Shown: positions 5,197-5,381 of the stretch, piece after piece | How the letters are laid out: every line of letters starts with the position of its first letter | How positions within the stretch are numbered: the first letter of the stretch is position 1 | Assembly: GCA_002314435.1 (NCBI GenBank) | Contig: DCFV01000189.1 | Span: 1 to 5,381, forward strand | Direction of reading: 5' to 3' | Source of the DNA: Acidobacteriaceae bacterium UBA1795 | Lineage (GTDB): Bacteria > Acidobacteriota > Terriglobia > Terriglobales > Acidobacteriaceae | DNA length: 5,381 nt | The notes under the pieces: model-generated | What the model was told of the DNA's origin: nothing | The model's input: only the letters and a program-made list of their open reading frames with translations | Databases searched by the model: none | Position numbers and translations under genes: made by a program

Positions 5197-5381
5197 ATGT
5201 CTGAGTCTGCTTCCCCCGCCGCGAATCTCCTCGAACACTCTGCATCGTCCTATTTGCGCTCCGCGCGGCACCAGCCTGTGCAGTGGAACGCGTGGGGCGA
5301 GGCTGCGTTTACTCGCGCGCAGGCGGAGAACAAACCCATTCTGCTGGACATTGGCGCGGTGTGGTGCCACTGGTGCCACGT
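5197..5381 (+). CDS. DUF255 thioredoxin-domain protein (YyaL/SPATA20 family), 5' part only
   Basis: Only the first 61 codons are present; the gene runs off the right edge, and family members are usually about 600-750 residues. The start fits the N-terminal thioredoxin-like domain well: NLLEHSASSYLRSARHQPVQW (10-30) followed by WGEAAFTRAQAENKPILLDIG (33-53), then VWCHWCHV with the CxxC cysteines at 57 and 60. The family pattern, from memory, is N..L..S.YL..HA.NPV.W..WG.EAF..A...KPI..SIG...CHWCH. In complete members an (alpha/alpha) barrel resembling glycosidases and GlcNAc 2-epimerases follows. The function is poorly known; a redox role is likely given the CHWC motif. No signal peptide is seen, so it is probably cytoplasmic. 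It lies 61 bases after the peroxidase gene but behind a strong palindrome, so it may have its own promoter. The ATG at 5197 is chosen because the conserved region begins about 10 residues later. Confidence 0.88.
   Translation, partial: MSESASPAANLLEHSASSYLRSARHQPVQWNAWGEAAFTRAQAENKPILLDIGAVWCHWCH

Noticed and set aside
5035..5379. 114-codon minus-strand open frame at the right edge
   Set aside because: It is antisense to the peroxidase 3' end, the palindrome and the DUF255 start, which has clear family motifs on the plus strand.

Overview
The window is a GC-rich (about 60% by eye), gene-dense piece of bacterial chromosome holding six protein-coding genes, the last one cut by the right edge. 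There are no RNA genes, mobile elements or CRISPR arrays. The style of the proteins, the lack of Shine-Dalgarno sites at operon-leading genes, and -10-like boxes placed almost directly on the start codons suggest a free-living soil bacterium such as an acidobacterium (Terriglobia). This is inference from pattern memory, not a proven assignment.

Left half (about 31-3341), all on the minus strand and read right to left: an alpha/beta hydrolase of the COG2945 type, a MOFRL-type glycerate 2-kinase joined to it by a 4-base ATGA start/stop overlap with a good internal ribosome binding site, and then, after an 87-base gap, a LacI/GalR-family repressor. This looks like a small catabolic operon with its own local regulator. 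Its likely end product is 2-phosphoglycerate, which enters lower glycolysis.

Centre (3342-3496): a 155-base divergent promoter region. The hydrolase start on the minus strand and the peptidase start on the plus strand each have a -10-like hexamer exactly 9 bases upstream of the ATG and no Shine-Dalgarno site. CG-centred palindromes that could be LacI-family operators overlap both promoters.

Right half (3497-5381), plus strand: an ArgE/DapE-like M20 metallopeptidase; 49 bases later a BtuE-like glutathione peroxidase with a strong ribosome binding site; then a 40-base near-perfect palindrome acting as a probable terminator. Directly behind it is the start of a DUF255/YyaL/SPATA20-type thioredoxin-domain protein, also apparently leaderless. 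The peroxidase keeps its catalytic tetrad and a probable resolving cysteine, so it is probably reduced by thioredoxin rather than glutathione.

Nothing here is clearly a new biological system. The most useful observations are the repeated short-leader start architecture, the candidate LacI-type operators in the divergent region, the large palindrome fused to a leaderless start, and an unusual insertion in the glycerate kinase.
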